NCBI RefSeq assembly: GCF_001570605.1
Contig: NZ_BBXG01000012.1
Coordinates: 1-64,000 of the forward strand
DNA from: Herbidospora cretacea
GTDB lineage: Bacteria > Actinomycetota > Actinomycetes > Streptosporangiales > Streptosporangiaceae
Length of the DNA stretch: 64,000 nt
Direction: 5' to 3'
This document shows positions 17,314 to 26,161 of the stretch, piece after piece; positions within the stretch are counted from its first letter, which is position 1, and each line of letters begins with the position of its first letter. Made by a program: the position numbers and the translations under genes. Under the pieces are notes generated by a model that worked only from the letters and a program-made list of their open reading frames with translations, was not told the DNA's origin and did not search any database.

Positions 17314-20283
17314 ATGCTCGACAACGAGCCCATTGTCGGCGATACGACAACTGCAGACACGACGACCTCGGTGACAACGGCGAAGCCTGCCCGCAGACGG
17401 TCGGCCAGCCGCCCGGCGGGACCGCCGCCCGAGCCTGACGACATCCCTCCGGCCCCGGCCATCCAGGCCTCCGCGGCGGAGGCCCTCGGCGCGCCCGCCC
17501 CGGCCGCCCCTTCGGCCGCCAACGGCTCGGCCGGAGCCGTGCTCGGCACCGGTGGAGGCGCCGGTTCCCCCGAGGCCGCCCAGGAGGCCGCCGAGCCCGC
17601 CGAGAAGCCCAAGCGCACCCGGCGCCGGACCAGGTCCGCCGAGCCCGAGGCCCCGGCCGAGACCGGCGAGACCGCCGCGAGCGCCGAGACCGGCGAGAGC
17701 GCCACCGGCGCGCCCGCAGCCGAGGCCCAGCCCGCCGAGGCCCAGACCCAGACCGCCCAGACCCAGCCGGCCGAGGCCGAGCCGGTGGAGGCGCGCCCCA
17801 CCCGCCGCCGCGCCACGCGCAGCCGGGCCGCCGCCAAGGAGGCCGCCGCGCCCGAGGCCCCTGTCGAGGAGCCCGTGGCCGCCGAGGCCGCCCCGGAGAC
17901 CGAGGCGGCTTCTGCCGAAGCCGCGCCCGACGCCGAGACGGTCAAGCCCGCCCGGCGGAGCCGTACCAGAAAGAAGATCGAGGAGACGCCGGAGGCGGTC
18001 TCCGACGAGGACGAGAAGCCGACGAGACGGCGCCGGACCCGCAAGAGGGACGAAGAGGTTCCCACGGAACGATCCAGCGCGCTCAACGCGGCCGAGGCGC
18101 AGGTCGCGGCCGCGATGCTGATCTCGCTGCCCACCGAGGAGCCGCTCGACGACGAGCCGGCCGGTGAGGACCTCGAGGACCTCGACGAGGGCGCCCAGCA
18201 GCCGTCGCGGCTGGCCGACCCGTTCGGGTTCCACGCCGCCGAGCAGCCGCAGTACACCTTCCAGCGGCCCGCCGCCATCTTCCAGCCGCTGTTCCAGGCG
18301 CCCGACGCCGCCGCCGCGATCCCCGCGCGCCCCCAGCCCGCGCCGCAGCCGGAGCCGCAGCCCGAGCCCGAGCAGCCGGTCGTCGCCGAGGAGTCCGAGG
18401 AGGAGTCCGACGACGACGGCGACGAGGAGTCCGGTGAGGGTTCCCGCCGCCGCCGGCGCCGCCGTGGCGGACGTGGGCGCGGCCGTGGCCGTGAGGAGAG
18501 CGAGGATCAGGAGTCCGAGGAGGAGCCCCAGGCCGCCGCCGAGGAGGCCGAGGACGACTCCGACCAGGACGACGAGTCCGGTGAGGGCGGTTCGCGCCGT
18601 CGCCGCCGCCGTCGCCGCCGTGGTGGCGAGGACGACGCGGTCGTCCCCGACGACCCGCCCAACACGGTCGTGCGCATCCGGGCGCCCCGCGCCGGGCGCA
18701 CCACCACGTCGTCGGTCGACGAGGTGCAGGGCTTCCGCGGCTCCACGCGGCTGGAGGCCAAGAAGCAGCGCCGGCGTGAAGGCCGTGAGCTGGGCCGCCG
18801 CCGTCCGCCGATCATCACCGAGTCGGAGTTCCTGGCCCGCCGCGAGTCGGTCGAGCGCATGATGGTCGTCCGCCGGCACGGCGGCCGCACCCAGATCGCC
18901 GTGCTGGAAGACGGCGTGCTCGTCGAGCACTACGTCGACCGCGAGGCCAGCCAGTCCTACGTCGGCAACGTCTACCTCGGCAAGGTGCAGAACGTGCTGC
19001 CCTCGATGGAGGCGGCGTTCGTCGACATCGGCAAGGGCCGCAACGCCGTGCTCTACGCCGGTGAGGTCAACTTCGACACCGCCGGGCTGGAGGGCCAGCC
19101 GCGCCGCATCGAGGCCGCGCTGAAGTCGGGCCAGTCGGTGCTGGTGCAGGTCACCAAGGACCCCATGGGTCACAAGGGCGCCCGCCTCACCTCCCAGATC
19201 AGCCTCCCCGGCCGCTACCTGGTCTACGTGCCCGACGGCTCGATGACCGGCATCTCGCGCAAGCTCCCCGACAAGGAGCGCACCCGCCTCAAGCAGATCC
19301 TGCGCAAGGTGATGCCCGAGAACGCGGGCGTGATCGTGCGGACCGCCGCCGAGGGGGCCTCGGAGGAGGAGCTGGCCCGCGACGTCTCGCGCCTGGCGGC
19401 GCAGTGGGAGAGCATCCAGCGCAAGGCCAAGGGCGCGAGCCCGCCCGAGCTGCTGTCGGCCGAGCCCGACATGACGGTCCGGGTGGTCCGCGACGTCTTC
19501 AACGAGGACTTCGCCAACCTGGTCGTGCAGGGCGACGAGGTCGCCCGGACGGTCGAGGAGTACGTCGACTACGTCGCCCCCCACCTGGCCGACCGCGTCG
19601 CCAAGTGGGACGAGGACGTCGACGTCTTCGCCGCCTACCGGGTCGACGAGCAGATCGCCAAGGCGATGGAGCGCAAGGTCTGGCTGCCCTCGGGCGGTTC
19701 GCTGGTGATCGACCGGACCGAGGCGATGACCGTCGTCGACGTCAACACCGGCAAGTTCACCGGCCAGGGCGGCAACCTGGAGGAGACGGTCACCAGGAAC
19801 AACCTGGAGGCCGCCGAGGAGATCGTCCGCCAGCTCCGGCTGCGCGACGTCGGCGGCATCATCGTGATCGACTTCATCGACATGGTGCTGGAGAGCAACC
19901 GCGATCTGGTGCTGCGCCGCCTGCTGGAGTGCCTGGCGCGCGACCGGACCAAGCACCAGGTGGCCGAGGTCACCTCGCTGGGCCTGGTGCAGATGACCCG
20001 CAAGCGGGTCGGCCAGGGGCTGCTGGAGGCGTTCTCGACGCCGTGCGACTGCTGTCACGGGCGCGGGGTGATCGTCTCGACCGAACCGGTCGAGGGCAAG
20101 CCCGAGCCGCGCGGCACGCAGGGCAAGATGGCCATCGAGAAGGCCGTGGCCGACAAGCTGGAGAAGTCCGAGACCGGCGGCAACGCCGTCGCGGCCCACG
20201 ACTCCCGCGAATCGGTGACCGACACCGTCGACGACCAGCCCCGCTCGCGGCGCCGGTCACGAAGGTCAAGGTCAGCGGATTAG
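17314..20283 (+). CDS. rne: ribonuclease E/G
   Basis: This 989-aa endoribonuclease has an unusual layout for Proteobacteria but a normal one for actinobacteria. About 500 N-terminal residues are disordered: Ala-Pro-Glu-rich, then acidic runs alternating with Arg/Gly blocks (GGRGRGRG near 388-395). The catalytic core follows, with an S1 domain (about 530-620), RNase-H/5'-sensor region, and DNase-I-like motif with Asp809 (VVDVNTGKF) and Asp853 (IVIDFIDM) matching the magnesium ligands of E. coli Asp303/Asp346. A Zn-link C-x2-C lies at 911-914. No C-terminal degradosome scaffold is present; the N-terminal tail may play that role. It processes rRNA and turns over mRNA. Confidence 0.95.
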   Translation: MLDNEPIVGDTTTADTTTSVTTAKPARRRSASRPAGPPPEPDDIPPAPAIQASAAEALGAPAPAAPSAANGSAGAVLGTGGGAGSPEAAQEAAEPAEKPKRTRRRTRSAEPEAPAETGETAASAETGESATGAPAAEAQPAEAQTQTAQTQPAEAEPVEARPTRRRATRSRAAAKEAAAPEAPVEEPVAAEAAPETEAASAEAAPDAETVKPARRSRTRKKIEETPEAVSDEDEKPTRRRRTRKRDEEVPTERSSALNAAEAQVAAAMLISLPTEEPLDDEPAGEDLEDLDEGAQQPSRLADPFGFHAAEQPQYTFQRPAAIFQPLFQAPDAAAAIPARPQPAPQPEPQPEPEQPVVAEESEEESDDDGDEESGEGSRRRRRRRGGRGRGRGREESEDQESEEEPQAAAEEAEDDSDQDDESGEGGSRRRRRRRRRGGEDDAVVPDDPPNTVVRIRAPRAGRTTTSSVDEVQGFRGSTRLEAKKQRRREGRELGRRRPPIITESEFLARRESVERMMVVRRHGGRTQIAVLEDGVLVEHYVDREASQSYVGNVYLGKVQNVLPSMEAAFVDIGKGRNAVLYAGEVNFDTAGLEGQPRRIEAALKSGQSVLVQVTKDPMGHKGARLTSQISLPGRYLVYVPDGSMTGISRKLPDKERTRLKQILRKVMPENAGVIVRTAAEGASEEELARDVSRLAAQWESIQRKAKGASPPELLSAEPDMTVRVVRDVFNEDFANLVVQGDEVARTVEEYVDYVAPHLADRVAKWDEDVDVFAAYRVDEQIAKAMERKVWLPSGGSLVIDRTEAMTVVDVNTGKFTGQGGNLEETVTRNNLEAAEEIVRQLRLRDVGGIIVIDFIDMVLESNRDLVLRRLLECLARDRTKHQVAEVTSLGLVQMTRKRVGQGLLEAFSTPCDCCHGRGVIVSTEPVEGKPEPRGTQGKMAIEKAVADKLEKSETGGNAVAAHDSRESVTDTVDDQPRSRRRSRRSRSAD

Positions 20284-20306
20284 TTGATCTCCGGCGGGCC
20301 GCTCGG

Positions 20307-20336
20307 TTCGACCTCGGGGCCGTAACCCGGTACCCT
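20307..20336 (+). promoter_or_regulatory. probable rplU-rpmA promoter and structured leader
   Basis: TTCGAC (20307-20312) and TACCCT (20331-20336), spaced by 18 nt, resemble a housekeeping actinobacterial promoter. Downstream, 20337-20453 is a roughly 115-nt leader containing a GC-rich hairpin, GGCGCG/CGCGCC, around 20357-20380, before the L21 GTG start. The leader may couple L21 synthesis to ribosome supply, but no known ribosomal-leader family is recognised. Confidence 0.45.
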
Positions 20337-20453
20337 AGTCAATCGGCGCGCCTGGTGGCGCGCTTGGCTTCGCGCGCCCCCCTGGTTCGCCGGTTTACCT
20401 GTAAGCGATCGGATGTCGGGGCGCAGCATCCAGTAGACAAGAAGGGTTCCGCG

Positions 20454-20768
20454 GTGTACGCGATCGTTCGTTGCGGCGGCAGGCAGCAGAAGGTCTCCGT
20501 CGGAGACGTCATCGAGGTCGACACGGTCGCGGGTGAGGTCGGTTCCTCGCTGACGCTGCCGGCGCTCCTCGTCGTCAACGACGGCGATGTCACGCATGAC
20601 GCCGCCGCCCTGGCCCGTTTTGCGGTGACCGCCGAGATTCTCGGTGAGGTCAAGGGTCCCAAGATCCGCATCCTCAAGTACAAGAACAAGACCGGTTACA
20701 AGAAGCGCCAGGGTCACCGCCAGCGGTACACCCAGGTGAAGGTCACCGGCATCGACTCTGGGAAGTAG
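20454..20768 (+). CDS. rplU: 50S ribosomal protein L21
   Basis: This 104-aa protein of the 50S subunit contacts 23S rRNA. It begins [14 protein letters not shown], carries the L21 signature [21 protein letters not shown] near the C-terminus, and has normal length. The GTG at 20454 is the start that matches the family. Six nt separate it from rpmA. Confidence 0.97.
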   Translation: MYAIVRCGGRQQKVSVGDVIEVDTVAGEVGSSLTLPALLVVNDGDVTHDAAALARFAVTAEILGEVKGPKIRILKYKNKTGYKKRQGHRQRYTQVKVTGIDSGK

Positions 20769-20774
20769 GGACTC

Positions 20775-21032
20775 ATGGCACACAAGAAGGGCGCCTCGTC
20801 CACCAGGAACGGCCGTGACTCCAACGCCCAGCGGCTCGGCGTCAAGCGCTTCGGTGGCCAGCTCGTGAACGCCGGCGAGATCATCGTCCGCCAGCGTGGC
20901 ACGCACTTCCACCCGGGCGACAACGTCGGCCGTGGCGGCGACGACACGCTGTTCGCGCTGTCCGCCGGTCACGTGCAGTTCGGCCGTAAGCGCGGTCGCC
21001 GCGCGGTGAGCATCATCCCGGTCGCGGAGTAG
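20775..21032 (+). CDS. rpmA: 50S ribosomal protein L27
   Basis: This 85-aa protein starts directly with the [17 protein letters not shown]-terminus, which reaches the peptidyl transferase centre, so there is no Firmicutes-type cleavable leader. The conserved [20 protein letters not shown] block is intact. Co-transcribed with rplU and closed by a strong terminator. Confidence 0.97.
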   Translation: MAHKKGASSTRNGRDSNAQRLGVKRFGGQLVNAGEIIVRQRGTHFHPGDNVGRGGDDTLFALSAGHVQFGRKRGRRAVSIIPVAE

Positions 21033-21052
21033 ATCCGCAGTTACCGGAATAG

Positions 21053-21096
21053 GACGAGGCGGGTCGGTTTCATCCGATCCGCCTTGTCGTGTTTTT
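21053..21096 (+). terminator. rpmA terminator
   Basis: A 15-bp stem (21053-21067 with 21074-21088, two G-T pairs) with loop TTTCAT is followed by GTGTTTTT. It separates the ribosomal protein pair from obg only 21 nt before the obg start, so some readthrough into obg is possible. Confidence 0.88.
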
Positions 21097-21117
21097 CATC
21101 GAAGGGATTTGACCGCT

Positions 21118-22461
21118 GTGGCGGATTTCGTGGACAACGTCCTCCTGCACATCAAGGCGGGGGATGGCGGCAACGGCTGCGCGTCCGTCCACCGCGAGAA
21201 GTTCAAGCCCCTCGGCGGCCCCGACGGGGGCAACGGCGGGCGGGGCGGTGACGTGATCCTGGAGGTCGACCCGAACACCTCGACCCTGCTGGAATACCAT
21301 CACCGGCCCCACCGCAAGGCGGGCAACGGCAAGCAGGGCGCGGGCTCCAACCGTGACGGCGCGACCGGCGAGGACCTGGTCCTGGTCGTGCCCAACGGCA
21401 CCGTCGTCAAGGACGCCAAGACCGGTGAGGTGCTGGTCGACCTGGTCGGCGTCGGCACCCGCTACGTCGCCGCGCAGGGCGGGTTCGGCGGCCTGGGCAA
21501 CGCGGCGCTGGCCAACACCAAGCGCAAGGCCCCCGGGTTCGCGCTGCTCGGCGAGCCGGGCGACGAGGGTGACATCGTGCTGGAGCTGAAGACGGTCGCC
21601 GACGTGGCGCTCGTCGGGTTCCCCAACGCGGGCAAGTCGTCGCTGATCGCGGCGCTGTCGGCGGCCCGGCCGAAGATCGCCAACTACCCCTTCACGACGC
21701 TGATCCCCAACCTCGGGGTGGTGACGGCGGGCGAGGTGATCTACACGGTCGCCGACGTGCCGGGGCTGATCCCGGGGGCGTCCGAGGGCAAGGGCCTGGG
21801 CCACGAGTTCCTGCGCCACGTCGAGCGGTGTTCGACGATCGTGCACGTCCTCGACTGCGCGACCATGGAGCCCGGCCGCGACCCGCTGACCGACTTCGAG
21901 GTGATCGAGGCCGAGCTGGCCGCCTACGGCTCGCTCCAGGACCGGCCCCGCATGGTGGTCCTGAACAAGGTCGACGTGCCCGACGGGCGCGAGCTGGCCG
22001 ACATCGTCAAGCCGACCCTGGAGGAGCGCGGGCTGCGCGTCTTCGAGGTCTCGGCCGCCGCCCACGAGGGGCTCCGCCCGTTCTCCTACGCCATGGCCGA
22101 GATGGTCGAGCAGGCCCGCGCCGAGCGGCCGGTCGAGGAGCCGACGCGGCTGGTCCTGCGGCCCAAGCAGCTCGGCGAGACCGGGTTCTCGATCCGCCGG
22201 GTCAACGACGGCATGTTCCAGATCACCGGTGAGAAGCCCGAGCGGTGGATCCGGCAGACCGACTTCAGCAACGACGAGGCCGTGGGCTACCTGGCCGACC
22301 GGCTGGAGCGGCTGGGGGTCGAAGACGCCCTGATCAAGGCCGGTGCGACCGCCGGGGCCGAGGTCGTCATCGGGTCGATGGAGAACGGCTACATCTTCGA
22401 CTGGCAGCCCTCGATGGGCGCCAGGGTCGCCGGCCCCCGGGGCACCGACAACCGCATCTAG
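21118..22461 (+). CDS. obg: Obg/CgtA GTPase
   Basis: This 447-aa ribosome-associated GTPase acts in 50S maturation and, in actinomycetes, development. It has the glycine-rich Obg fold (1-160) and a G domain with P-loop GFPNAGKSS, switch [11 protein letters not shown] and NKVD. The C-terminal OCT domain (about 350-430) is typical of Gram-positive Obg. The start is ambiguous: TTG at 21109 sits too close to AAGGGA, while GTG at 21118 has a 10-nt spacing and gives the family-like MADFVDNV start. Confidence 0.94.
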   Translation: MADFVDNVLLHIKAGDGGNGCASVHREKFKPLGGPDGGNGGRGGDVILEVDPNTSTLLEYHHRPHRKAGNGKQGAGSNRDGATGEDLVLVVPNGTVVKDAKTGEVLVDLVGVGTRYVAAQGGFGGLGNAALANTKRKAPGFALLGEPGDEGDIVLELKTVADVALVGFPNAGKSSLIAALSAARPKIANYPFTTLIPNLGVVTAGEVIYTVADVPGLIPGASEGKGLGHEFLRHVERCSTIVHVLDCATMEPGRDPLTDFEVIEAELAAYGSLQDRPRMVVLNKVDVPDGRELADIVKPTLEERGLRVFEVSAAAHEGLRPFSYAMAEMVEQARAERPVEEPTRLVLRPKQLGETGFSIRRVNDGMFQITGEKPERWIRQTDFSNDEAVGYLADRLERLGVEDALIKAGATAGAEVVIGSMENGYIFDWQPSMGARVAGPRGTDNRI

Positions 22462-22469
22462 GGGGAAAA

Positions 22470-23579
22470 GTGGTCAGGGAGCGCATCGGCGCAGCCGGGC
22501 GGATCGTCGTCAAAGTGGGCTCGTCGTCGCTGACGACCCCACAGGGCATGATCGACGTCGACCGCGTCGACGCGCTGGTCGACGTCCTGGCGGCCCGCCG
22601 CTCGGCCGGCGCCCAGATCGTGCTCGTCTCCTCCGGCGCCATCGCGGCCGGGCTGGGCCCACTGGGGCTCAAGGCCCGGCCGAAGGACCTGGCCACCCAG
22701 CAGGCCGCCGCCTCGGTCGGCCAGGGCGTGCTGGTGGCCCGGTACACGAGCTCCTTCGCCCGGTACGGCCTGCGCGTCGGCCAGGTCCTCCTCACCGCCG
22801 ACGACATGATGCGGCGGTCCCACCACCGCAACGCCCAGCGCACCCTGGCGCGGCTGCTGGAGCTGGGCATCGTCCCGGTCGTCAACGAGAACGACACCGT
22901 GGCCACCGACGAGATCCGCTTCGGCGACAACGACCGCCTCGCCGCCCTGGTCGCCCACCTGACCCACGCCGACGCGATGGTCCTGCTCTCCGACGTCGAC
23001 GCCCTCTACGACGGCGACCCCAGAAGGCCCGGGGGAGCCAACCGCATCACCGAGGTGAGCGGCCCGGAGGACCTCGAAGGCGTCGAGCTCGGCACCTCGG
23101 GCCGGGTGGGCACCGGCGGCATGATCACCAAGGTCCAGGCCGCCAAGATCGCCACCGGCGCCGGGATCCCCGTCGTGCTGACCGCCGCCGCCCACGCCGC
23201 CCACGCCCTCGCGGGCGACGACGTGGGCACCGTGTTCCACCCGGGCGGCCGCCACCCCGGCACCCGCCTGCTCTGGCTCGCCCACGCCGCCACCGGCCGG
23301 GGCCGCCTCCACCTCGACGAGGGTGCGGTGAGGGCGGTGGCCGGACGGCGGATGTCGCTGCTGCCCGCCGGTGTCCTCAAGGTCGAGGGCGAGTTCGCCG
23401 CCGGTGACCCGGTCGACCTGTGCGGGCCCACCGGCGAACTGGTCGGGCGCGGGCTGGTCAACTTCGACTCCGGCGAGATCCCCGAGCTGCTCGGCCGGTC
23501 GACGCGGGAGCTGGCCAGCTCCCTCGGCCCCGAATACGAGCGTGAACTGATCCACCGTGACGACATCGTCATCCTCTAG
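22470..23579 (+). CDS. proB: glutamate 5-kinase
   Basis: This 369-aa enzyme phosphorylates glutamate in the first step of proline synthesis. It has an N-terminal amino-acid kinase domain ([52 protein letters not shown]) and a C-terminal PUA domain (about 280-360). GTG start behind GGGGGAAAA, 8 nt after obg. Eight nt before proA. Feedback inhibition by proline is expected from the family. Confidence 0.96.
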   Translation: MVRERIGAAGRIVVKVGSSSLTTPQGMIDVDRVDALVDVLAARRSAGAQIVLVSSGAIAAGLGPLGLKARPKDLATQQAAASVGQGVLVARYTSSFARYGLRVGQVLLTADDMMRRSHHRNAQRTLARLLELGIVPVVNENDTVATDEIRFGDNDRLAALVAHLTHADAMVLLSDVDALYDGDPRRPGGANRITEVSGPEDLEGVELGTSGRVGTGGMITKVQAAKIATGAGIPVVLTAAAHAAHALAGDDVGTVFHPGGRHPGTRLLWLAHAATGRGRLHLDEGAVRAVAGRRMSLLPAGVLKVEGEFAAGDPVDLCGPTGELVGRGLVNFDSGEIPELLGRSTRELASSLGPEYERELIHRDDIVIL

Positions 23580-23587
23580 GAGCGACC

Positions 23588-24838
23588 ATGAGTGAGTTTC
23601 TGCAGGTGGCCACCGCGGCGAAGGAAGCCGCCCGGCTCCTCGCCCCGCTGCCGCGCGCGGCCAAGGACGCCGCGCTGCGCGCCATCGCCGACGCCCTGGT
23701 CGCCCGAGCCGAGGAGATCGTCGAGGCCAACGCCGCCGACGTCGCCAAGGCCCGCCAGGACGGCACGTCCGAGGCGATGATCGACCGGCTGCGCCTCGAC
23801 ACAGGCCGTATCAGCCAGATCGCCGACGCGGTGCGGGAGATCGCCGAGCTGCCCGACCCGGTGGGCGAGGTCGTCCGGGGCTCCACGCTGCCCAACGGCC
23901 TGGAGCTGCGGCAGGTCCGGGTCCCGCTCGGGGTCGTGGGGATCATCTACGAGGGCCGCCCCAACGTGACCGTCGACGCCGCCGCGCTGTGCCTGAAGAG
24001 CGGCAACGGGGTGCTGCTGCGGGGGTCCTCCAGCGCCTACTCCTCGAACGTCGCGCTGGTGAAGATCATGCAGGAGGCGCTGGAGCCGACCGAGGTACCC
24101 TCCGGGGCGGTCCAGCTCGTGCCGGGCCTGACCCGCGAGTCGGTCAAGGAGCTCATGCGGGCGCGCGGGCTGGTCGACGTGCTGATCCCGCGCGGCGGCG
24201 CGTCGCTGATCAACAGCGTGGTCGAGGAGTCGTCGGTGCCGGTCATCGAGACGGGCGTGGGCGTCTGCCACGTGTACGTCGACGCCGCCGCCGACCAGGA
24301 CCGCGCGCTGAAGATCCTGGTCAACGCCAAGGCCCAGCGGGTGTCGGTCTGCAACTCGGCCGAGACGCTGCTCGTCCACGAGGGGATCGCGGCCGAGTTC
24401 GTGCCCAAGGCGATCGCGGCGCTGGCCGAGGCGGGCGTGACCGTCCACGGCGACCCGGCGGTCGCGGCCATCGGCGGCCCCTCCGTCGTCCCGGTGACGG
24501 AGGAGGAGCTCAGCACCGAGTACCTCTCCTACGACATCGCCGCAGTCGTGGTCCCGTCGCTGGAGGCCGCCGTCGCCCACATCACCCGCTACGGCTCGGG
24601 CCACACCGACGCGATCGTGACCGACTCGCAGACGGCCGCCAAGCGGTTCGTCGCGCTGGTCGACTCGGCGGCGGTCGCGGTCAACGCCTCGACCCGGTTC
24701 ACCGACGGCGGCGAGTTCGGCTTCGGCGCCGAGATCGGCATCTCCACCCAGAAGCTCCACGCCCGGGGGCCGATGGGCCTGCCCGAGCTGACCTCGACCA
24801 AGTTCATCTATGTGGGCGAGGGCCACGTCAGGGGTTAG
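23588..24838 (+). CDS. proA: gamma-glutamyl phosphate reductase
   Basis: This 416-aa NADPH-dependent aldehyde-dehydrogenase-fold enzyme makes glutamate-5-semialdehyde from the ProB product. Conserved features are [16 protein letters not shown], the LIPRGG loop, the catalytic cysteine in [12 protein letters not shown] (about residue 255), and the C-terminal [11 protein letters not shown]. Coupled to proB (8-nt gap, AGGAG site). Its stop codon overlaps by 3 bases that of the convergent regulator gene. Confidence 0.96.
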   Translation: MSEFLQVATAAKEAARLLAPLPRAAKDAALRAIADALVARAEEIVEANAADVAKARQDGTSEAMIDRLRLDTGRISQIADAVREIAELPDPVGEVVRGSTLPNGLELRQVRVPLGVVGIIYEGRPNVTVDAAALCLKSGNGVLLRGSSSAYSSNVALVKIMQEALEPTEVPSGAVQLVPGLTRESVKELMRARGLVDVLIPRGGASLINSVVEESSVPVIETGVGVCHVYVDAAADQDRALKILVNAKAQRVSVCNSAETLLVHEGIAAEFVPKAIAALAEAGVTVHGDPAVAAIGGPSVVPVTEEELSTEYLSYDIAAVVVPSLEAAVAHITRYGSGHTDAIVTDSQTAAKRFVALVDSAAVAVNASTRFTDGGEFGFGAEIGISTQKLHARGPMGLPELTSTKFIYVGEGHVRG

Positions 24839-25479
24839 GCCCTCACCAGGATCCTGGTGCCGAGGCCGGCGTCGCGGGCCCGCAGGGCGGCGTCGAACCG
24901 GCTCTCGGCCTCCAGCTTCGTCAGCACGTTGCTGACGTGGTTGCGGACCGTCTTCGGCGCCAGGCACATCTCCTTGGCGATCTCGGCGTTGCTCCGGCCG
25001 TCGGCCAGGTGCTCCAGCACCTCGTGTTCCCGCTGGGTCAGCTCGGGGAAGGTCGTCCGGGTCGAACGGGTGGTCAGTTTCGCACGCAGCCCGGCAGCCA
25101 CCTCGCAGGCGAACACCAGGTGGCCGACGCCCACGGCGCGGATCGCGGCGGCCAGTTCAGCGGGATGGGCGCTCGTCATGACGTAACCGCGCGCCCCCGC
25201 GCGCATGGCCGCCATCAGGCTGAGCTCGTCGGCGTGCTGGCTGACCACGATGATCTTCACGTCGGGGCAGCGCCGGGCGATGTAGTCGACCTCGTGCAGC
25301 AGGGTCAGGTCGATCAGCAGGACGTCGGGACCGAGCTTGACGGCCGACCTCAGCGCGCCCGGCCCGTCGTCGGCCAGCGCCAGCAGCTTGATCCCGGGGG
25401 CGTCGGCCAGGGCCCAGCGGACCCCCTCGGAGTACAGGTAGGTCTCGCCGGCCACGACGACGGTAACGGGTTCGCTCAT
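24835..25479 (-). CDS. LuxR-type response regulator with degenerate receiver
   Basis: This 214-aa protein has a receiver-like domain (1-120) and a LuxR HTH (about 148-205, [23 protein letters not shown] and [10 protein letters not shown]). The phosphoacceptor-like Asp in DVLLIDLTL and the Ser of IIVVSQ are present. The acidic pair is replaced by Gly-Glu (VVVAGET instead of DD), and the conserved Lys is Thr (GYVMTSA). Phosphorylation may thus be absent or atypical. The open frame extends further upstream, but the ATG at 25479 gives a canonical receiver start. No histidine kinase is adjacent. Divergent from the small membrane protein/DoxX pair. Confidence 0.85.
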   Translation of the reverse strand: MSEPVTVVVAGETYLYSEGVRWALADAPGIKLLALADDGPGALRSAVKLGPDVLLIDLTLLHEVDYIARRCPDVKIIVVSQHADELSLMAAMRAGARGYVMTSAHPAELAAAIRAVGVGHLVFACEVAAGLRAKLTTRSTRTTFPELTQREHEVLEHLADGRSNAEIAKEMCLAPKTVRNHVSNVLTKLEAESRFDAALRARDAGLGTRILVRA

Positions 25480-25520
25480 GGTCAAACGGTCTCTTAAGGC
25501 TCTTGAGAATGACTTGGCGA

Positions 25521-25553
25521 TGACTTCAGTCACTCTGAGTGACCGTCGGTGAG
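25521..25553. promoter_or_regulatory. divergent promoter region with palindrome
   Basis: The 85-nt gap between the LuxR gene and the small membrane protein contains TCACT-CTG-AGTGA (25530-25542), flanked by related TGACTTCAGTCAC and GTGACCGTCGGTGAG. It is a plausible binding site for the divergently encoded LuxR protein. This is inferred only from position and symmetry. Confidence 0.4.
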
Positions 25554-25564
25554 ACATTGGTTCC

Positions 25565-25729
25565 ATGGATCTTCTCGTCACGCTGAGCTTCATCGTGGCC
25601 GTCGTCGCGGGGGCCGACCGGCTGCTCCTCGCGATGGAGCGGCATGGGCTGGTTCGCTGGCGGCTCTCCGCGCCCCGTCCGGCCGAGCTCCGCGAGCACG
25701 GCGCCCGTCTCGACCACCTGCTCCGGTGA
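25565..25729 (+). CDS. small membrane protein
   Basis: This 54-aa protein starts at ATG with a single hydrophobic segment (about 3-20, LLVTLSFIVAVVAGADRLLL) and a basic C-terminal half. No family is recognised. Its stop overlaps the GTG of the DoxX gene (GTGA), which argues that it is translated. It is divergent from the LuxR-type regulator. Confidence 0.55.
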   Translation: MDLLVTLSFIVAVVAGADRLLLAMERHGLVRWRLSAPRPAELREHGARLDHLLR

Positions 25730-26109
25730 GGCCCGCCCTGTACGACGCCGCCGCCCTCTTCGGCCGGATCGCGCTCGGGACCACGTTCATCCAGCACGGC
25801 TACGCCAAGGCGCGCGGCGGCATCGACGCCACCACGCAGGCGATGACCCAGGCGGGGGTGCCCGCGCCGCGCATGTCGGCCTGGTTCGCCACGGTCGCCG
25901 AACTCGGCGGCGGGGTCCTGCTCGTTCTCGGGCTGCTGACGGCTGTGGCGGGGGCCATGCTGTTCGCGGTGATGTCGGGCGCGTTCCTGTTCGTCCACGT
26001 GAAGGACGGCTCGTTCGAGCTCGTCACGGCTCTGGGTGCGGTGGCCGTCATGCTGGCCGTGGCCGGACCCGGCCGGATATCGCTGGATCGGTACGTCTTC
26101 CGGCGATGA
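25726..26109 (+). CDS. DoxX family membrane protein
   Basis: This 127-aa protein has four membrane helices. It shows the DoxX opening LFGRIALGTTFIQHGYAK, a central AELGGGVLLVLGLLT helix and a GSFELVTALGA loop. DoxX proteins are small quinone/redox-linked membrane subunits of uncertain role. Start GTG 25726 is chosen from the four-base overlap with the preceding small gene; longer in-frame extensions lack support. The downstream kinase begins 52 nt later. Confidence 0.83.
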   Translation: MRPALYDAAALFGRIALGTTFIQHGYAKARGGIDATTQAMTQAGVPAPRMSAWFATVAELGGGVLLVLGLLTAVAGAMLFAVMSGAFLFVHVKDGSFELVTALGAVAVMLAVAGPGRISLDRYVFRR

Positions 26110-26161
26110 CCGGCGTGCCTCCGGGGAAATGTCGTGGCGCTCCACTAGGGTGACCAGACCT

